Assembly: GCF_013407165.1 (NCBI RefSeq)
Contig: NZ_CP026994.1
Location: 62,001-126,000, forward strand
Reading direction: 5' to 3'
Length of the DNA: 64,000 nucleotides
DNA from: Nitrosopumilus oxyclinae
GTDB lineage: Archaea; Thermoproteota; Nitrososphaeria; Nitrososphaerales; Nitrosopumilaceae
Part shown: one piece after another, positions 63,809-64,000 of the stretch
Numbering within the stretch: position 1 is the first letter of the stretch
How the letters are laid out: each line of letters begins with the position of its first letter
Translations under genes and position numbers: made by a program
The notes under the pieces: model-generated
What the model was told of the DNA's origin: nothing
The model's input: only the letters and a program-made list of their open reading frames with translations
Database searches by the model: none

Positions 63809-64000
63809 CTAATTACTTCCATTTTCAATTGATTTTAGAAATTTTCTAAGATCCTCTACTTCTTTAGTAGATGCTTTTCCTTCTAAAAGATCTAAAAGAA
63901 TTCTAAAGTTTTTTGCCATCAATGGACTCTGTTTCATAGACTGTTCATGCTCAATCTTCATCTGAGTTTTTCTATGCCAATTACCAATCAATATGGCAGC
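63809..64000 (-). CDS. C-terminal end of a gene entering from the right edge
   Basis: The minus-strand frame is open to base 64000 and ends at a TAG at 63809-63811, so only the last 63 codons are seen. The residues are helical and Lys-rich (NWHRKTQMKIEHEQSMKQS, then LLEGKASTKEVEDLRKFLKS). The TTG at 63991 is not taken as the start because the frame continues. Nothing is recognised. It converges with the Tes-like gene across 19 bases. Confidence 0.55.
   Translation of the reverse strand, partial: AAILIGNWHRKTQMKIEHEQSMKQSPLMAKNFRILLDLLEGKASTKEVEDLRKFLKSIENGSN

Overview
The window is AT-rich and gene-dense and comes from an archaeon, most probably an ammonia-oxidising thaumarchaeon (Nitrososphaerota) of the marine Nitrosopumilus type. 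Archaeal marks are aIF2 alpha and gamma, ribosomal proteins S6e and L2, primase PriL/PriS, RPA, Nop10, an LSm protein, pelota, Cdc48, AglB, GatD/GatE, an SRP 7S RNA and a C/D box sRNA. The thaumarchaeal assignment rests on the combination of a GrpE-DnaK-DnaJ operon, an anaerobic-type cobalamin gene cluster, a bacterial-type MetK, a Tes-like tetraether lipid radical SAM enzyme and a giant surface protein built from 'SLTESLSLVDDINR'-type repeats. No ammonia monooxygenase genes are present, so the genus is inference.

Layout. 1-11670: a giant repetitive surface protein that enters from the left edge. It has two copies of a roughly 510-residue module, then about 115 tandem 18- or 21-residue repeats, then a Gly/Thr linker and a C-terminal region. 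It is interrupted near 6940 by a segment that looks like an assembly-consensus artefact. 11702-16261: glyS, nfo and the primase pair priL-priS. 16309-20707: a UPF0182 membrane protein, a class I glutamine amidotransferase and a C39-like/TPR protein. 20708-23749: tRNA-Gly, two tiny zinc-ribbon proteins, S6e, aIF2 gamma, a PIN protein and a PEBP protein. 23814-26903: AglB converging on nop10 and aIF2 alpha. 26945-32476: cobalamin synthesis (cobO, cbiA/cobB, cbiC, cbiX, cbiG, cbiD). 32556-35598: an atypical SDR, metK, LSm and a RecA-like ATPase. 35621-39832: a mini membrane protein, an Lhr-type helicase and RPA. 40057-41740: an ABC exporter. 41744-44128: tRNA-Gln, a DUF354 protein and a Rossmann protein. 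44151-48310: grpE-dnaK-dnaJ and a HAD nucleotidase. 48307-51851: a zinc-ribbon protein, tRNA-Leu, gatE and gatD. 51884-55579: cdc48, rpl2, acylphosphatase and a DUF5655-like protein. 55609-55924: SRP RNA. 55956-60578: a tRNA thiolase, site-2 protease, CutA, pelota, a small unknown, a C/D sRNA and YjbQ. 60579-64000: a zinc-ribbon protein, DtxR and TrmB regulators, a Tes-like radical SAM enzyme and the end of another gene.

How the genes fit together. Replication and repair are represented by primase, RPA, the Lhr helicase, the RecA-like ATPase and Nfo. Translation is represented by glyS, GatDE, aIF2, S6e, L2, pelota, Nop10, three tRNAs and the sRNA. Protein quality control and secretion are represented by Hsp70, Cdc48, the site-2 protease, SRP RNA and AglB. 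AglB could glycosylate surface proteins such as the giant repeat protein. MetK supplies SAM to the cobalamin methyltransferases and the radical SAM enzyme. Genes are tightly packed: several convergent pairs share four-base stop overlaps, TTG starts are common, and TATA-like boxes lie about 25-30 bases upstream of many starts, as expected for leaderless archaeal transcripts.
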